Assembly: GCF_001655055.1 (NCBI RefSeq) | Contig: NZ_LXEW01000039.1 | Coordinates: forward strand, 1-50,805 | Length of the DNA stretch: 50,805 nt | Direction: 5' to 3' | Origin: Providencia heimbachae ATCC 35613 | Lineage (GTDB): Bacteria; Pseudomonadota; Gammaproteobacteria; Enterobacterales; Enterobacteriaceae | Shown here: positions 21,303-31,760 of the stretch, piece after piece | Layout: each line of letters starts with the position of its first letter | How positions within the stretch are numbered: the stretch's first letter is position 1 | Made by a program: the position numbers and the translations under genes | The notes under the pieces: generated by a model | Seen by the model: the letters and a program-made list of their open reading frames with translations, nothing else | The model's database searches: none | What the model was told of the DNA's origin: nothing

Positions 21303-23150
21303 GTGCTAAACCGTTATCCTTTGTGGAAGTATCTGATGTTGATCGTTGCGATCCTCATCGGTCTGCTTTACGCGCTTCCAAACCTATATGGTGAGGATCC
21401 GGCTGTTCAGATCACTGGCGTGCGGGGAACCGCCGCCAATGAACAAACGCTGATCCAAGTCCAAAAAACGTTAGAAACCGATAAAATTCAGAGCAAATCA
21501 ATTTCTCTGGAAAATGGGGCTATATTAGCCCGATTCAACAACGCTGATACTCAGTTGCTTGCTCGCGAAGTTATTATGAACGCGCTGGGTGACCAGTATG
21601 TTGTTGCATTAAACCTTGCACCCGCTACACCTAAATGGTTAGAAGCTGTTGGCGGAGAGCCAATGAAGCTTGGTCTTGACCTTCGTGGTGGGGTTCACTT
21701 CCTGATGGAAGTGGATATGGACACTGCATTAGGTAAATTGCAGGAACAAAACATGGATGGTTTACGTAATGACTTGCGCCAAGCAGGGATTGCGTACTCT
21801 TCTATTCGTAAAAGCAGTGATTATAGCGTCGAAGTTCGCTTTCGTAACGCCGATGATCGCAGCTCCGCTGAGACAACACTAGCTCGTAAATATCCAGACT
21901 TAGTGTTTAGTAATGGCAGCAATAACACCATGATTGCTGTGATGACCGACGAGCGCTTACGTGAAGCTCGCAACTATGCGGTATCTCAGAATATTACTAT
22001 TATTCGTAATCGTGTAAACCAATTAGGTGTTGCTGAACCTTTAGTTCAACGCCAAGGTGCAGACCGAATTGTGGTTGAATTACCGGGTATCCAAGATACT
22101 GCTCGTGCAAAAGAAATCTTAGGTGCGACGGCTACGTTGGAATTCCGTTTAGTGAATACCGGTGTAGACAGCTCTGCGGCAGAAAGTGGCCGTATTCCGG
22201 GAGATTCAGAGGTTAAATATGACCGTGAAGGGGCACCTTATGTCCTGTATAAACGCGTTATCTTAACTGGGGACCACATTACTGACTCCACGTCTGAAAC
22301 AGATGAAAATGGTGCGCCACAGGTAAGTATTGGTCTTGATAGTGCGGGTGGTTCTATCATGTCTGACTTTACCCGTGATAACCAAGATAAGCTGATGGCA
22401 ACGCTATTTGTCGAATATAAAGACAGTGGCAAAAAAGATGCAACAGGCCGCTCTATCTTGGTTAAAGATGAGAAAGTCATCAACGCAGCGCGTATTTCAG
22501 CGCGTTTTGGTAGCAAGTTCCGTATTACTGGCATCAATAATGGCAATGAAGCACGTCAGCTTTCATTACTATTACGTGCCGGTGCGTTGATTGCACCAAT
22601 CCAAATTGTTGAAGAGCGTACAATCGGCCCAACACTCGGTATGCAAAATATCGAACAAGGTCTGAAAGCGTGTATTGCCGGTTTATTAGCCTCAATCTTA
22701 TTTATGATTATTTACTATCGTAAATTTGGTCTGATTGCGAGTAGCGCCTTAATGGCAAACTTGGTGTTAATTGTGGGTGTAATGTCACTGTTACCTGGTG
22801 CAACTCTTACTATGCCTGGTATTGCAGGTATCGTTCTAACCCTTGCGGTTGCGGTCGATGCCAACGTTCTTATTAATGAACGTATTAAAGAGGAGCTGCG
22901 GAACGGGCGATCGGTTCAGCAAGCGATTAGTGAGGGTTATAAAGGCGCCTTCTCAAGTATTATTGATGCAAACTTAACGACACTGATAACTGCCATTATT
23001 CTTTATGCAGTGGGTACTGGGTCGATTAAAGGCTTTGCAATTACGACAGCTATAGGTGTCGCAACCTCTATGTTTACAGCTATTATAGGAACACGTGCAA
23101 TTGTGAACCTGTTATACGGCGGTAAACGTATTAACAAGCTGTCAATTTAA
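21303..23150 (+). CDS. secD: SecD, protein translocase subunit
   Basis: A 615-residue RND-superfamily inner-membrane protein. An N-terminal helix (residues 8-27) is followed by a large periplasmic domain and five C-terminal helices. Landmarks include [15 protein letters not shown] (D1), [24 protein letters not shown] and the proton-relay motif [17 protein letters not shown]. With SecF it uses the proton-motive force to pull exported proteins into the periplasm. The start is GTG, with AAGGGAA upstream. Same length as in E. coli. Confidence 0.98.
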   Translation: MLNRYPLWKYLMLIVAILIGLLYALPNLYGEDPAVQITGVRGTAANEQTLIQVQKTLETDKIQSKSISLENGAILARFNNADTQLLAREVIMNALGDQYVVALNLAPATPKWLEAVGGEPMKLGLDLRGGVHFLMEVDMDTALGKLQEQNMDGLRNDLRQAGIAYSSIRKSSDYSVEVRFRNADDRSSAETTLARKYPDLVFSNGSNNTMIAVMTDERLREARNYAVSQNITIIRNRVNQLGVAEPLVQRQGADRIVVELPGIQDTARAKEILGATATLEFRLVNTGVDSSAAESGRIPGDSEVKYDREGAPYVLYKRVILTGDHITDSTSETDENGAPQVSIGLDSAGGSIMSDFTRDNQDKLMATLFVEYKDSGKKDATGRSILVKDEKVINAARISARFGSKFRITGINNGNEARQLSLLLRAGALIAPIQIVEERTIGPTLGMQNIEQGLKACIAGLLASILFMIIYYRKFGLIASSALMANLVLIVGVMSLLPGATLTMPGIAGIVLTLAVAVDANVLINERIKEELRNGRSVQQAISEGYKGAFSSIIDANLTTLITAIILYAVGTGSIKGFAITTAIGVATSMFTAIIGTRAIVNLLYGGKRINKLSI

Positions 23151-23161
23151 GGAGCACCGTT

Positions 23162-24130
23162 GTGGCACAGGATTATACTGTTGAACAATTAAACTACGGC
23201 CGTAAAGTCTATGACTTTATGCGCTGGGACAACGTTGCTTTTGGTATTTCGATCATATTACTGATAGCGTCTATCGCCATTATTGGTGTTAAAGGCTTTA
23301 ACTGGGGTCTCGATTTTACCGGTGGTACAGTAATTGAAATCAACTTAAGTCAGCCAGCTAATTTGGATAAAATTCGAGATAGCCTTTCGAATACGAATCA
23401 TAAAGACCCGTTAATCCAAAACTTTGGTAGTAGCCGTGACATTATGATCCGTTTACCGCCAATTGAAGGCAGTGCGGGTCAAGAAGTTGGTAAAGAGATT
23501 ATCACTATCATCAATACGGATGTTGATGATAAAGCAACGGTTAAGCGTATTGAATTTGTCGGGCCAAGTGTGGGTGCTGAATTGGCTCAAACAGGGGCAT
23601 TGGCACTGTTAACTGCGCTTATCTGTATCTTGATTTACGTTGGGTTCCGCTTTGAGTGGCGTTTGGCGGCAGGTGCTGTATTAGCGCTTGCTCATGACGT
23701 TGTCATTACGTTGGGTATTTTGTCTCTATTCCATATAGAGATAGACATGACTATTGTGGCATCCCTGATGTCAGTTATTGGTTATTCACTTAATGACAGT
23801 ATCGTCGTATCTGACCGTATTCGTGAAAACTTCCGCAAAATTCGTCGTGGTACACCATACGAAATTATGAACGTCTCTTTAACACAAACATTGAGTCGTA
23901 CTATCATGACTTCGGCAACCACCTTATTGGTTGTTTTGATGCTGTATCTGTTCGGCGGCACCATGCTGGAAGGCTTCTCACTGGTTATGTTAATCGGTGT
24001 GACTATCGGTACTATCTCATCTATCTATGTTGCTTCGGCATTAGCATTGAAGATGGGCATGAAGCGTGAACACTTGATTCAAACGAAAGTCGAGAAAGAA
24101 GGTGCTGACCAAGAGTCATTACTGCCTTAG
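23162..24130 (+). CDS. secF: SecF, protein translocase subunit
   Basis: A 322-residue partner of SecD with six transmembrane helices. Landmarks are [12 protein letters not shown] in the first periplasmic part, [18 protein letters not shown], and [27 protein letters not shown] start 11 bp after secD with GGAGCA upstream. It ends the yajC-secDF operon and is followed by a terminator; E. coli has tsx and yajI before nrdR, absent here. Confidence 0.98.
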   Translation: MAQDYTVEQLNYGRKVYDFMRWDNVAFGISIILLIASIAIIGVKGFNWGLDFTGGTVIEINLSQPANLDKIRDSLSNTNHKDPLIQNFGSSRDIMIRLPPIEGSAGQEVGKEIITIINTDVDDKATVKRIEFVGPSVGAELAQTGALALLTALICILIYVGFRFEWRLAAGAVLALAHDVVITLGILSLFHIEIDMTIVASLMSVIGYSLNDSIVVSDRIRENFRKIRRGTPYEIMNVSLTQTLSRTIMTSATTLLVVLMLYLFGGTMLEGFSLVMLIGVTIGTISSIYVASALALKMGMKREHLIQTKVEKEGADQESLLP

Positions 24131-24199
24131 TTAAAATTTGTCTTAAATATTTGGTTGGTAGGGTAAGTAAGCCTTACCACTCGAAATATGACATACAAG

Positions 24200-24233
24200 C
24201 ACCTTGTGAGCTCAACCTTGCAAGGTGTTTTTT
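24200..24233 (+). terminator. secDF terminator
   Basis: CACCTTG (24200-24206) pairs with CAAGGTG (24221-24227), followed by TTTTTTGC. It stands 70 bp after secF and before nrdR. Confidence 0.75.
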
Positions 24234-24283
24234 GCATCATAGTAGGGTAAACTGTACCCCCGTAAATAGGATCAGGAAACGCC

Positions 24284-24733
24284 ATGCATTGCCCATTTTG
24301 CTCAGCTGTAGATACGAAAGTGATTGACTCGCGTCTGGTTGGTGAAGGCTCTCAAGTGCGCAGACGCCGCCAGTGTCTACTTTGTCACGAACGTTTTACC
24401 ACTTTTGAAGTGGCCGAACTTGTCATGCCTCGGGTAATAAAAAGCGATGAAATTCGCGAGCCTTTTGATGAAGAAAAACTCAATCGCGGCATGCAAAAAG
24501 CATTAGAAAAACGCCCCGTTAGCGCTGATGATATCGAACAGGCCATTATTTCCATCAAATCCCAGCTTCGAGCAACCGGAGAACGTGAAGTTCCTTCAAA
24601 ATTAATTGGTAGCTTGGTGATGGATGAGCTCAAAAAATTAGACAAAGTTGCCTATATCCGTTTTGCCTCTGTTTATCGAAGTTTTGAAGATGTACGGGAA
24701 TTTGGCGAAGAAATTGCCAAATTACAGGATTAA
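24284..24733 (+). CDS. nrdR: NrdR, ribonucleotide reductase repressor
   Basis: A 149-residue regulator that represses nrd genes in an ATP/dATP-dependent way. The N-terminal zinc ribbon uses Cys3, Cys6, Cys31 and Cys34; the ATP-cone domain follows ([16 protein letters not shown] to [14 protein letters not shown]). All ligands are present and the length matches E. coli. ribD starts 6 bp after its stop, so nrdR and ribD are co-transcribed. Confidence 0.98.
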   Translation: MHCPFCSAVDTKVIDSRLVGEGSQVRRRRQCLLCHERFTTFEVAELVMPRVIKSDEIREPFDEEKLNRGMQKALEKRPVSADDIEQAIISIKSQLRATGEREVPSKLIGSLVMDELKKLDKVAYIRFASVYRSFEDVREFGEEIAKLQD

Positions 24734-24739
24734 AACCAG

Positions 24740-25855
24740 ATGATTGAACAAGACCGCATTTATATGGCTCGTGCATTTGAATTAGCACGAAAAGGCCGTT
24801 TTACAACCTCTCCAAACCCAAACGTTGGCTGTGTTATCGTTCTTGATGGTGTGATTGTCGGCGAAGGGTATCACCAAAAAGCAGGGGAACCCCATGCTGA
24901 GGTTCATGCTTTAAGAATGGCTGGCGATAAAGCGAAAGGGGCAACGGCCTATGTCACCCTTGAACCTTGTAGCCATCATGGTCGAACGCCACCTTGTGCT
25001 GAAGCGCTAATTAATGCAGGTGTTAGCCGAGTTGTTGCGTCGATGCAAGACCCCAATCCACAAGTTGCAGGCCGAGGCCTGTATATGCTTTCGAAAGCGG
25101 GTATCGAAACTGCAACCAATCTTTTATTAGAGGATGCCGAAGCCATTAATCGCGGTTTCTTAAAGCGTATGCGAACTGGGTTCCCTTATATTCAATTGAA
25201 GCTTGCTGCCTCGTTAGATGGCAAAACAGCCCTTGAATCGGGGGAAAGTAAGTGGATCACTAGTCCTGCGGCAAGACAAGATGTTCAAGCATTACGCGCT
25301 GAAGCCAGTGCTATCCTCAGTACCAGTAATACGGTTATTGCAGATGACCCATCATTAACAGTACGTTGGAATGAACTACCCAAAGATATACAGCAAGTTT
25401 ATCCAGAAGAACAACTACGCCAGCCCATTCGAATTGTATTAGACAACCACAATCGTGTTACGCCAGAACATAAAGTCACTCAACTTGATGGTGAGTGTTG
25501 GCTTGTGCGTTCCAAGCTGGATGAAAATGCGGCTTGGCAAGGTCAGGTTGAGCAAATTGCTATTCTTGCTGATGACAAAGGGATAGATTTAGTTGTTCTA
25601 ATGATGCAGCTTGCAAAGCGAAATGTGAATAGTATCTGGGTTGAAGCTGGTGCTAAGCTTGCGGGTTCATTATTAAAGCTGGGATTAGTCGATGAGTTGA
25701 TCGTCTACATTGCCCCTAAGTTACTCGGTGATAATGCCCGTGGTTTAGTCGATTTTCCTGCGCTGAGTGCATTATCGGATGCGCCAAAATTTGAATTTAC
25801 CGAAGTAATAAAAGTTGGTGATGACCTGCGAGTCAGACTTCGTCCTATAGGGTAA
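24740..25855 (+). CDS. ribD: RibD, riboflavin deaminase/reductase
   Basis: A 371-residue bifunctional enzyme for the second and third steps of riboflavin synthesis. The deaminase domain (1 to about 145) has zinc ligands His52 (HAE), Cys77 and Cys86 (EPCSHHGRTPPC). The reductase domain begins near KLAASLDGKTALESGESKWIT and includes the late WVEAGAKLAGSLL segment. It follows nrdR directly; ribH is 102 bp downstream. Confidence 0.97.
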   Translation: MIEQDRIYMARAFELARKGRFTTSPNPNVGCVIVLDGVIVGEGYHQKAGEPHAEVHALRMAGDKAKGATAYVTLEPCSHHGRTPPCAEALINAGVSRVVASMQDPNPQVAGRGLYMLSKAGIETATNLLLEDAEAINRGFLKRMRTGFPYIQLKLAASLDGKTALESGESKWITSPAARQDVQALRAEASAILSTSNTVIADDPSLTVRWNELPKDIQQVYPEEQLRQPIRIVLDNHNRVTPEHKVTQLDGECWLVRSKLDENAAWQGQVEQIAILADDKGIDLVVLMMQLAKRNVNSIWVEAGAKLAGSLLKLGLVDELIVYIAPKLLGDNARGLVDFPALSALSDAPKFEFTEVIKVGDDLRVRLRPIG

Positions 25856-25957
25856 ATGTGTTTTTTTGGCGGTTTGCCGAAAATCACTCATACAGTTGAT
25901 GAAAGAATGTGATAAAATCCGCGCCCCGCGGGTTATAATTAATATTAAAGGAAGACT

Positions 25958-26428
25958 ATGAACGTAATTAAAGGTGTTGTTGCTGCGCCAAAAGCGCGTG
26001 TTGCCATCGCTATCGCTCGTTTTAATAACTTTATTAATGATAGTCTGCTAGACGGTGCGATTGATGCGCTAGAGCGTATTGGCCAAGTCTCTCAAGACAA
26101 TATCACCGTTGTATGGGTTCCAGGTGCCTATGAACTGCCATTAGCAGTGAAAGCGCTTGTTGAAACGAATAAATACGATGCTGTTATTGCATTAGGTACG
26201 GTTATTCGTGGTGGCACCGCTCACTTCGAATTTGTTGCTGGCGAATGTAGTTCTGGGCTTTCTAGTGTTGCACTGAACAGCAATGTACCCGTGACATTTG
26301 GCGTGTTAACCACTGAAAATATCGAGCAAGCTATTGAGCGTGCAGGTACTAAAGCGGGTAACAAAGGCGCTGAAGCTGCATTAACCGCATTAGAAATGAT
26401 TAATGTTATTACGGCTATAAAAGGCTGA
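25958..26428 (+). CDS. ribH: RibH, lumazine synthase
   Basis: A 156-residue 6,7-dimethyl-8-ribityllumazine synthase, the penultimate step of riboflavin synthesis. The substrate segment ARFNNFIND, the [11 protein letters not shown] loop and the catalytic His89 in [13 protein letters not shown] are present. Length matches E. coli (where the gene is also called ribE). AAAGGAAGA precedes the ATG. No FMN riboswitch is visible upstream. nusB follows. Confidence 0.97.
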   Translation: MNVIKGVVAAPKARVAIAIARFNNFINDSLLDGAIDALERIGQVSQDNITVVWVPGAYELPLAVKALVETNKYDAVIALGTVIRGGTAHFEFVAGECSSGLSSVALNSNVPVTFGVLTTENIEQAIERAGTKAGNKGAEAALTALEMINVITAIKG

Positions 26429-26510
26429 TAGATACATTTCATACATTGCGTTGCCTATATAACGCTAACTAAGTATGCAGTGTATTGTTTTTTAATTTAA
26501 GGGGAATCTT

Positions 26511-26927
26511 GTGAAACCTGCTGCTCGTCGCCGCGCTCGTGAGTGTGCTGTACAGGCCATCTATTCTTGGCAATTATCCGGTAATCCAATTGCCGATGTG
26601 GAATATGAATTTATCGCCGAACAGGACATGTCAGACGTAGACGTGAAATATTTTCGTGAACTGATATCGGGTGTTGCGAATAATGCCATTAAACTTGATC
26701 AACTGATGAGCCCGTATCTGTCTCGCCAGCTTGAAGAGTTAGGTCAGGTAGAAAAAGCTATTTTACGCGTTTCTATGTATGAACTTAGCTATCGCCAAGA
26801 TGTACCTTTTAAAGTCGCAATCAATGAAGGTATTGAGCTTGCGAAAGTATTTGGTGCGGAAGATAGCCATAAATTTGTTAATGGTGTGCTAGATAAAGCC
26901 GCGCCCGCAGTTCGTAGTAAAAAATAA
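26511..26927 (+). CDS. nusB: NusB, transcription antitermination factor
   Basis: A 138-residue all-helical RNA-binding protein that pairs with NusE (S10) at boxA in rRNA antitermination. The arginine-rich [21 protein letters not shown] start and the C-terminal [19 protein letters not shown] are diagnostic. GTG start with AAGGGGAA upstream. It follows ribH as in E. coli. Confidence 0.98.
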   Translation: MKPAARRRARECAVQAIYSWQLSGNPIADVEYEFIAEQDMSDVDVKYFRELISGVANNAIKLDQLMSPYLSRQLEELGQVEKAILRVSMYELSYRQDVPFKVAINEGIELAKVFGAEDSHKFVNGVLDKAAPAVRSKK

Positions 26928-26965
26928 AAAATTCAGGGTTCCCTCCTGTAATACGACAGTTGTAA

Positions 26966-26992
26966 TTGGTAGGCTGGGTTCCAGTCTACCAA
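26966..26992 (+). terminator. hairpin after nusB
   Basis: A 12-bp stem TTGGTAGGCTGG / CCAGTCTACCAA (one G-T pair) with a 3-base loop, 39 bp after the nusB stop. No T-tract follows; it directly abuts the palindromic element at 26993. It may end the nusB transcript or stabilise its 3' end. Confidence 0.5.
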
Positions 26993-27060
26993 TATACTCA
27001 TCATGTTTTGGGTTATCGTTGTGTTGGCTATATCCTACAACCCGAATTATTTAGAGTATA
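26993..27060. repeat. palindromic intergenic element, copy A
   Basis: A 68-bp element bounded by perfect 7-bp inverted ends TATACTC and GAGTATA. Its right part (CCCGAATTATTTAGAG) recurs in copy B at 28620, and its organisation matches copies at 48629 and 48733. It lies between nusB and thiL. Confidence 0.65.
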
Positions 27061-27115
27061 ATTTATTCGTTTCGTTTAAAACGAAAATAGTTATAGCGAA
27101 AATGGAAAATCTACC

Positions 27116-28099
27116 ATGTCATATGGCGAATTTGACCTCATCGCGCGTTTTTTTAATCGTCAAACGACAAACCGACGTGATGTAAACATCGGTATTGGTG
27201 ATGACTGTGCGTTGATGACTATCCCTGAAAAACAGCAGCTTGCTGTGAGTACCGATACTTTAGTTTCTGGTATTCATTTCCTACCTGATATATCCCCCGC
27301 AGACCTTGCCTATAAATCACTGGCATCAAATTTAAGCGATCTTGCTGCGATGGGCGCTGATCCTGCTTGGGTTTCTCTGGCGATCACCTTGCCAAGTATT
27401 GATTGTGAGTGGCTAGCCGCATTCAGTGATAGTTTATTTGAACAGCTTAATTATTATGGAATGCAACTGATTGGCGGTGACACAACACGTGGCCCGATGA
27501 GCCTGACTTATACGGTTCATGGCTTAGTGCCGACGGGGAAGGCATTATCCCGCGCTGGAGCGCGTAATGGCGACTGGATTTATGTTACTGGAACATTAGG
27601 TGATAGTGCCGCAGGACTTGCTATACTTCAGGATAGATTGTATCCAGCTAATGCGGAACATCAAGCGTGGTTAGTCGGTCGTCATTTACGCCCTCAAGCC
27701 CGTATTTTGCAAGGTCAAGCATTGAGAAACTTAGCCTCATCAGCTATCGATATTTCTGATGGTTTAGTATCGGATCTCAATCATATACTTAAAGCGAGTG
27801 GTTGTGGCGCACGTATTAATTTGGATGCATTACCTCAATCAGAGGCATTAAAGCAAAGTTGCTCGGTGGATCAAGCTCGTCTGTGGTCATTGAGTGGTGG
27901 TGAAGATTATGAACTTTGCTTTACTGTGCCTGAGATGAACCGAGGTGCGCTAGAAATGGCATTAGCACATACGGGCTCAGGCTTTACCTGCATAGGTCAG
28001 ATAAAACCGCAGTCAGAAGGGATCAGTTACTTTTGCAATAACCAAGCAGTCGATGTCAATCTAAAAGGTTTTGATCATTTTGTTTTGGAAGGTGTCTAA
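27116..28099 (+). CDS. thiL: ThiL, thiamine-monophosphate kinase
   Basis: A 327-residue AIR-synthase-fold kinase that phosphorylates thiamine monophosphate to thiamine pyrophosphate. Motifs include [21 protein letters not shown], the ATP/Mg site [20 protein letters not shown] and [12 protein letters not shown]. Start ATG aligns with the family (M-x-x-GEF-x-LIAR). It overlaps pgpA by one base (TAATG), so the two are coupled. Confidence 0.97.
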   Translation: MSYGEFDLIARFFNRQTTNRRDVNIGIGDDCALMTIPEKQQLAVSTDTLVSGIHFLPDISPADLAYKSLASNLSDLAAMGADPAWVSLAITLPSIDCEWLAAFSDSLFEQLNYYGMQLIGGDTTRGPMSLTYTVHGLVPTGKALSRAGARNGDWIYVTGTLGDSAAGLAILQDRLYPANAEHQAWLVGRHLRPQARILQGQALRNLASSAIDISDGLVSDLNHILKASGCGARINLDALPQSEALKQSCSVDQARLWSLSGGEDYELCFTVPEMNRGALEMALAHTGSGFTCIGQIKPQSEGISYFCNNQAVDVNLKGFDHFVLEGV

Positions 28100-28617
28100 T
28101 GGCAAGTGCGCAAGAAAAAGCAGAAGCGAAGAAACGGTTAGACATGCGCAACCCGTGGCACATTCTGGCGACGGGTTTTGGTAGCGGCTTATCGCCTATA
28201 GTGCCTGGAACGATGGGGTCGCTCGCGGCGATCCCTTTTTGGTTATTGATGGCCAGAATGCCCATATGGAGTTGCTGGGTCATTATTATTGTTGGTTTTT
28301 GGATTGGCTGCCTAATTTGTCAACGAACTTCTGATGATATGAAAATTCATGACCATGGCAGTATTGTGTGGGATGAGTTTATTGGTATGTGGATAACCTT
28401 GATGGCTATCCCAGCCATCAGCATGGAATGGGTACTTACCGGCTTTTTTATTTTCCGCATCTACGATATGTGGAAGCCATGGCCAATCCGTATTTTTGAT
28501 CGTAAAGTCGGCGGCGGATTTGGCATCATGATCGATGACATTATTGCGGCAATTTTTGCCTACGTCACCATTTGGCTGTTAGTGTGGTATGATTTGATGC
28601 CCTTTTCGGCAAACTAG
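28099..28617 (+). CDS. pgpA: PgpA, phosphatidylglycerophosphatase A
   Basis: A 172-residue inner-membrane enzyme that dephosphorylates phosphatidylglycerophosphate to phosphatidylglycerol. The N-terminal GFGSGLSPIVPGTMGSLAAIPF and central VWDEFIGMWI motifs are family signatures, with about four hydrophobic segments. It ends the nusB-thiL-pgpA run; in E. coli yajO and dxs follow, whereas here the carnitine module begins. Confidence 0.96.
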   Translation: MASAQEKAEAKKRLDMRNPWHILATGFGSGLSPIVPGTMGSLAAIPFWLLMARMPIWSCWVIIIVGFWIGCLICQRTSDDMKIHDHGSIVWDEFIGMWITLMAIPAISMEWVLTGFFIFRIYDMWKPWPIRIFDRKVGGGFGIMIDDIIAAIFAYVTIWLLVWYDLMPFSAN

Positions 28618-28619
28618 CG

Positions 28620-28733
28620 ATACTCGTCATACTTCACGCTGTGGCGGTGCGGCTGCACGGGTCACATACTGGTGTATGCTCCCCGAGACATCCTTATTTG
28701 CCGCCTTGCCACAACACGAATTATTTAGAGTTT
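28620..28733. repeat. palindromic intergenic element, copy B (long form)
   Basis: A 114-bp element beginning GATACTCGTCATAC just after the pgpA stop and ending GAATTATTTAGAG. The outer about 32 bp of each side form an imperfect inverted repeat (GCTGTGGCGGTGCGGC on the left, GCCGCCTTGCCACAAC on the right). It sits between convergent pgpA and yaaU and may act as their terminator. Confidence 0.7.
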
Positions 28734-28762
28734 CACGCTGTTATGCTATAACGCTATATTGC

Positions 28763-30088
28763 TTATTGCTTATTTCGGCTAATACTCATCACCGATGTTT
28801 GCGCTAGGGTTAACCCTTTGGTTTCTGGTGCAAATAATATCGAAACAACCAACCCAAGCAAAGAAACGCCTGCCCCCATTAACATCACACTATTGATACC
28901 ATACTCGCTGATAAACATCGGTAAGGCACAGGTTGAAAAAATAGTTCCGATACGGCTGATAGACATAATAACGCCGACTGCGGATGCACGGATATCGGTT
29001 GGAAATAGCTCATTAGGGTAAAGCCATTGTAAAATGCCGGGGCCACCAGAGAAAAAAGCATAGATAGCAAACATGGTAATGACTAATAAAATGCCGAGGT
29101 TGGAAAATAGCCCAAGCGTGGCGAGTGCCATGGTCATGATGGCAAAACTACCAATCAATAGCGGACGCCGACCCATTTTATTTAGCCAATACATGGCAGG
29201 AACACAACCTAACATAAAGAATAAGCTGATGACTACATTACCGAGCGCGGCGCTTTTTCCTTGATCCCAACCGAGCAGCCCAACAATTTGGGGGCCAAAG
29301 GTATAGATGGCAAACATAGGAATAACTTGGCAAGTCCAAATAGTGGCGGTAAATAAAACAAAAGAAAAATGACGTTTATTAAACAGTTGGCGAAAATAGG
29401 TTTTCTGTTGTGCTTCCGCTTCGAATATCACCGGTTGACCGAATAATTTGGTCATCATGGCTTGGCACTCTTTAACTCGACCTTTGCGCATTAGCCACAA
29501 CGGTGATTCAGGTAAGTCAAAGCGACCAATCAAAATCACAATACAAGGAATAACTGCACTACCTAGCATCCAGCGCCAGCCGTCTTCCACATCATACAAT
29601 GCATAACCGACGAGGTTGGCACAAGTCGCCCCAACATACCACATAGCCGCAATAAACCCGACGGCAAATGCCCGTTGTTTAGTATTGGAAAATTCGGTGA
29701 TCATTGAGGTGGCGATAGGGTAGTCTGCACCAATCACGATACCGATTAAAAAGCGCATAATAAGTAGCTGAAATGGCGTCGAGACAAACATGGTTGCAAC
29801 GGAAATGATACCGATAGCCAAGATATCGATTAAGAACATTTTTCGGCGACCAACTTGGTCACAAATATAACCGAATAACGATGTACCAATAAATAAACCG
29901 GCGAGTGTCGCTGCGCCCAATAGACCGATCCACTCACTGTCTAAACTGAGTAGTGGGGTTAATTGCTCTAAGGCGACACCAATCAGGACCAGTACGTAGC
30001 CATCAAGAAAGGGCCCACCACTGCCCCACAACATAATTCGGCGATGTACGGATGAGAACTGAATATCATCAAAATTTTTCGCTTGCAT
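28763..30088 (-). CDS. yaaU: YaaU, MFS transporter linked to carnitine genes
   Basis: A 441-residue major facilitator with 12 predicted helices; the signature loop CDQVGRRKMFLID lies between helices 2 and 3 and LNKMGRRPLLIG marks the second half. It matches E. coli YaaU nearly end to end, including the position after fixX. The substrate is unproven; the context suggests a carnitine-related compound. I place the start at ATG 30088 (MQAKNFDDIQF), with CAGGG upstream, not at the TTG at 30166, which adds 26 non-homologous residues and abuts fixX. Confidence 0.94.
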   Translation of the reverse strand: MQAKNFDDIQFSSVHRRIMLWGSGGPFLDGYVLVLIGVALEQLTPLLSLDSEWIGLLGAATLAGLFIGTSLFGYICDQVGRRKMFLIDILAIGIISVATMFVSTPFQLLIMRFLIGIVIGADYPIATSMITEFSNTKQRAFAVGFIAAMWYVGATCANLVGYALYDVEDGWRWMLGSAVIPCIVILIGRFDLPESPLWLMRKGRVKECQAMMTKLFGQPVIFEAEAQQKTYFRQLFNKRHFSFVLFTATIWTCQVIPMFAIYTFGPQIVGLLGWDQGKSAALGNVVISLFFMLGCVPAMYWLNKMGRRPLLIGSFAIMTMALATLGLFSNLGILLVITMFAIYAFFSGGPGILQWLYPNELFPTDIRASAVGVIMSISRIGTIFSTCALPMFISEYGINSVMLMGAGVSLLGLVVSILFAPETKGLTLAQTSVMSISRNKQ

Positions 30089-30166
30089 GCTATATCCCTG
30101 AATTAGCCTAGACGAATCAATATGCCCCCCGAAGCGGTTAAGCTCCGAGAGTGAATGTCTAGTCAA

Positions 30167-30454
30167 TCAGCCGTAACGAAATTCAATACCGAAGGTGCCC
30201 CGTGGGTATTCCCATTTTTCTAAAGCACTGTCTAGCCCAAGAATGCGGCATGTTCCACATTCAAGGCAGCCGGCATAATCGAACCGAACGGTACCGTCAT
30301 CTTGTTTTTTATATAAACCCGCAGGGCAAGCTTTGGTTAATATTTCCAGAACTTGCATATCAGGATGTTGTTTTATAACAATATGTGGATTTTCTTCGTC
30401 AACATTGAATTTATTAATACCTAGTTTGACGTCCACGTTAACTGGCGTACTCAT
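30167..30454 (-). CDS. fixX: FixX, ferredoxin-like protein
   Basis: A 95-residue iron-sulfur protein with cysteines at 43 (ACPAGLY) and 63, 66, 69 (GCLECGTC), enough for one 4Fe-4S cluster. It accepts electrons from FixC in the FixABCX electron-transfer complex believed to feed crotonobetaine reduction. It overlaps fixC by 4 bp (ATGA). Confidence 0.96.
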   Translation of the reverse strand: MSTPVNVDVKLGINKFNVDEENPHIVIKQHPDMQVLEILTKACPAGLYKKQDDGTVRFDYAGCLECGTCRILGLDSALEKWEYPRGTFGIEFRYG

Positions 30455-31737
30455 ATCGCTCTCACTCCCTTTATGCCATCTTTAAGTAGGTTCATGAAAC
30501 CAACACGTTTTGCATGCATCATCATCGTTTTACGCAGAGGTATTGGGGCAGCGTCTGAAATAGTGAACAGTTTTTTCGCAATTCCTACCGCCATTTGTGG
30601 GTAGTCAGAAAACATCCGCGGATTATCCAAGAAGTCCGGCATTCTTTGGTAGGCTTTCATGTCTCGCAGAGGGCCTTCATTGAGGCGTGTCAGGTATTCA
30701 CTCAAACCTTGTTTTGAAAAATCCTCTTTCTTCATCGCGTTAAGTACTGTATTGGCAGCCGCTTCACCTGATGCAACAGCTAAATCCATCCCTCGGATGG
30801 TAAAGCCTAAATTCATGCACATTCCGGCTGCATCACCAGCGATTAATACCCCATCACGTACCAGCTCCGATTGCATTTTTAATCCGGCTTCAGGAACAAC
30901 GTGTGCGGCATATTCAATCATTTTTCCGCCCTCAATAAGCGGGGCGACAACAGGGTGTTGTTTGAAGTCTTCTAACATTTGAGGCACCGATTTTTTTGCC
31001 TCTTTGATATGATGTAGACCGCAAACTAATCCTAGAGAAATGGTGGAGTCGTTGGTGTATAAAAAGCCTCCCCCCATTAATCCATCGGTTGGCGAACCGG
31101 CAAATAGCCATGCTACACCTTCGTTACCTTGTAGGTTAAAGCGGTTCTGTAGAACATCTTTTGGCAGTTCTATCAGCTCTTTAACACCGACGGCGACATG
31201 TTCTGGATTAACGGGTTTGGTCATGCCCAACTGCTCTGCTAATAAAGAATTCACACCATCAGCCAGAATGACTACTTTGGCCTCTAGGATGTCACCATCT
31301 GCCTCAACACCAACAACTTTACCTTCACGTTCGACGAGTTTGTCTACGCGGATCCCTGTGATGCATTGCGCCCCTGCATTTTCAGCTTGTTCGACTAACC
31401 ATGGGTCAAGCTTTCCTCTTAATACTGACCAAGAGGTCTCATCTGGGTTTTGCTCCATTCCATTTTGGTAATCGACTGTAACCGCGCCCGTTTCTGTCAT
31501 AAATGACAGTTTTTCACGGGTGATCATGCGCTCTATTGGGGCTTGTTGTGTAAAGCCGGGAATGATCCGTTCAAGGCTGTGAGCATACATTCGTCCACCA
31601 GAGACGTTTTTTCCACCCGCACAGTTTCCTCTTTCAATTAGGAGAACTTGGGCACCTTCACGGGCAAGAACAAGTGCAGCAACCGAGCCAGCAAGACCAG
31701 CGCCTACAATGATTGCATCAAAAATATCATCGGACAT
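30451..31737 (-). CDS. fixC: FixC, flavoprotein oxidoreductase
   Basis: A 428-residue FAD protein related to electron-transfer flavoprotein:quinone oxidoreductase. The dinucleotide fold GAGLAGS lies at residues 12-18, with a distal GDAAGMCMNLGFTIRG FAD motif near 300. Part of FixABCX, passing electrons from the FixAB flavoprotein to FixX and probably the quinone pool. Coupled to fixX; preceded by a 64-bp gap after fixB containing a hairpin. Confidence 0.96.
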   Translation of the reverse strand: MSDDIFDAIIVGAGLAGSVAALVLAREGAQVLLIERGNCAGGKNVSGGRMYAHSLERIIPGFTQQAPIERMITREKLSFMTETGAVTVDYQNGMEQNPDETSWSVLRGKLDPWLVEQAENAGAQCITGIRVDKLVEREGKVVGVEADGDILEAKVVILADGVNSLLAEQLGMTKPVNPEHVAVGVKELIELPKDVLQNRFNLQGNEGVAWLFAGSPTDGLMGGGFLYTNDSTISLGLVCGLHHIKEAKKSVPQMLEDFKQHPVVAPLIEGGKMIEYAAHVVPEAGLKMQSELVRDGVLIAGDAAGMCMNLGFTIRGMDLAVASGEAAANTVLNAMKKEDFSKQGLSEYLTRLNEGPLRDMKAYQRMPDFLDNPRMFSDYPQMAVGIAKKLFTISDAAPIPLRKTMMMHAKRVGFMNLLKDGIKGVRAI

Positions 31738-31760
31738 AGTTTCTCCAAAGCTTAACGAAA

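Noticed and set aside
25856-25957. Possible FMN riboswitch upstream of ribH
   Set aside because: The gap is only 102 bp, and lacks the conserved RFN helices; the GC-rich CCGCGCCCCGCGG is a short isolated palindrome.
27003-27185. 60-codon plus-strand frame between nusB and thiL
   Set aside because: It runs through the palindromic element and out of frame into thiL; no ribosome binding site.
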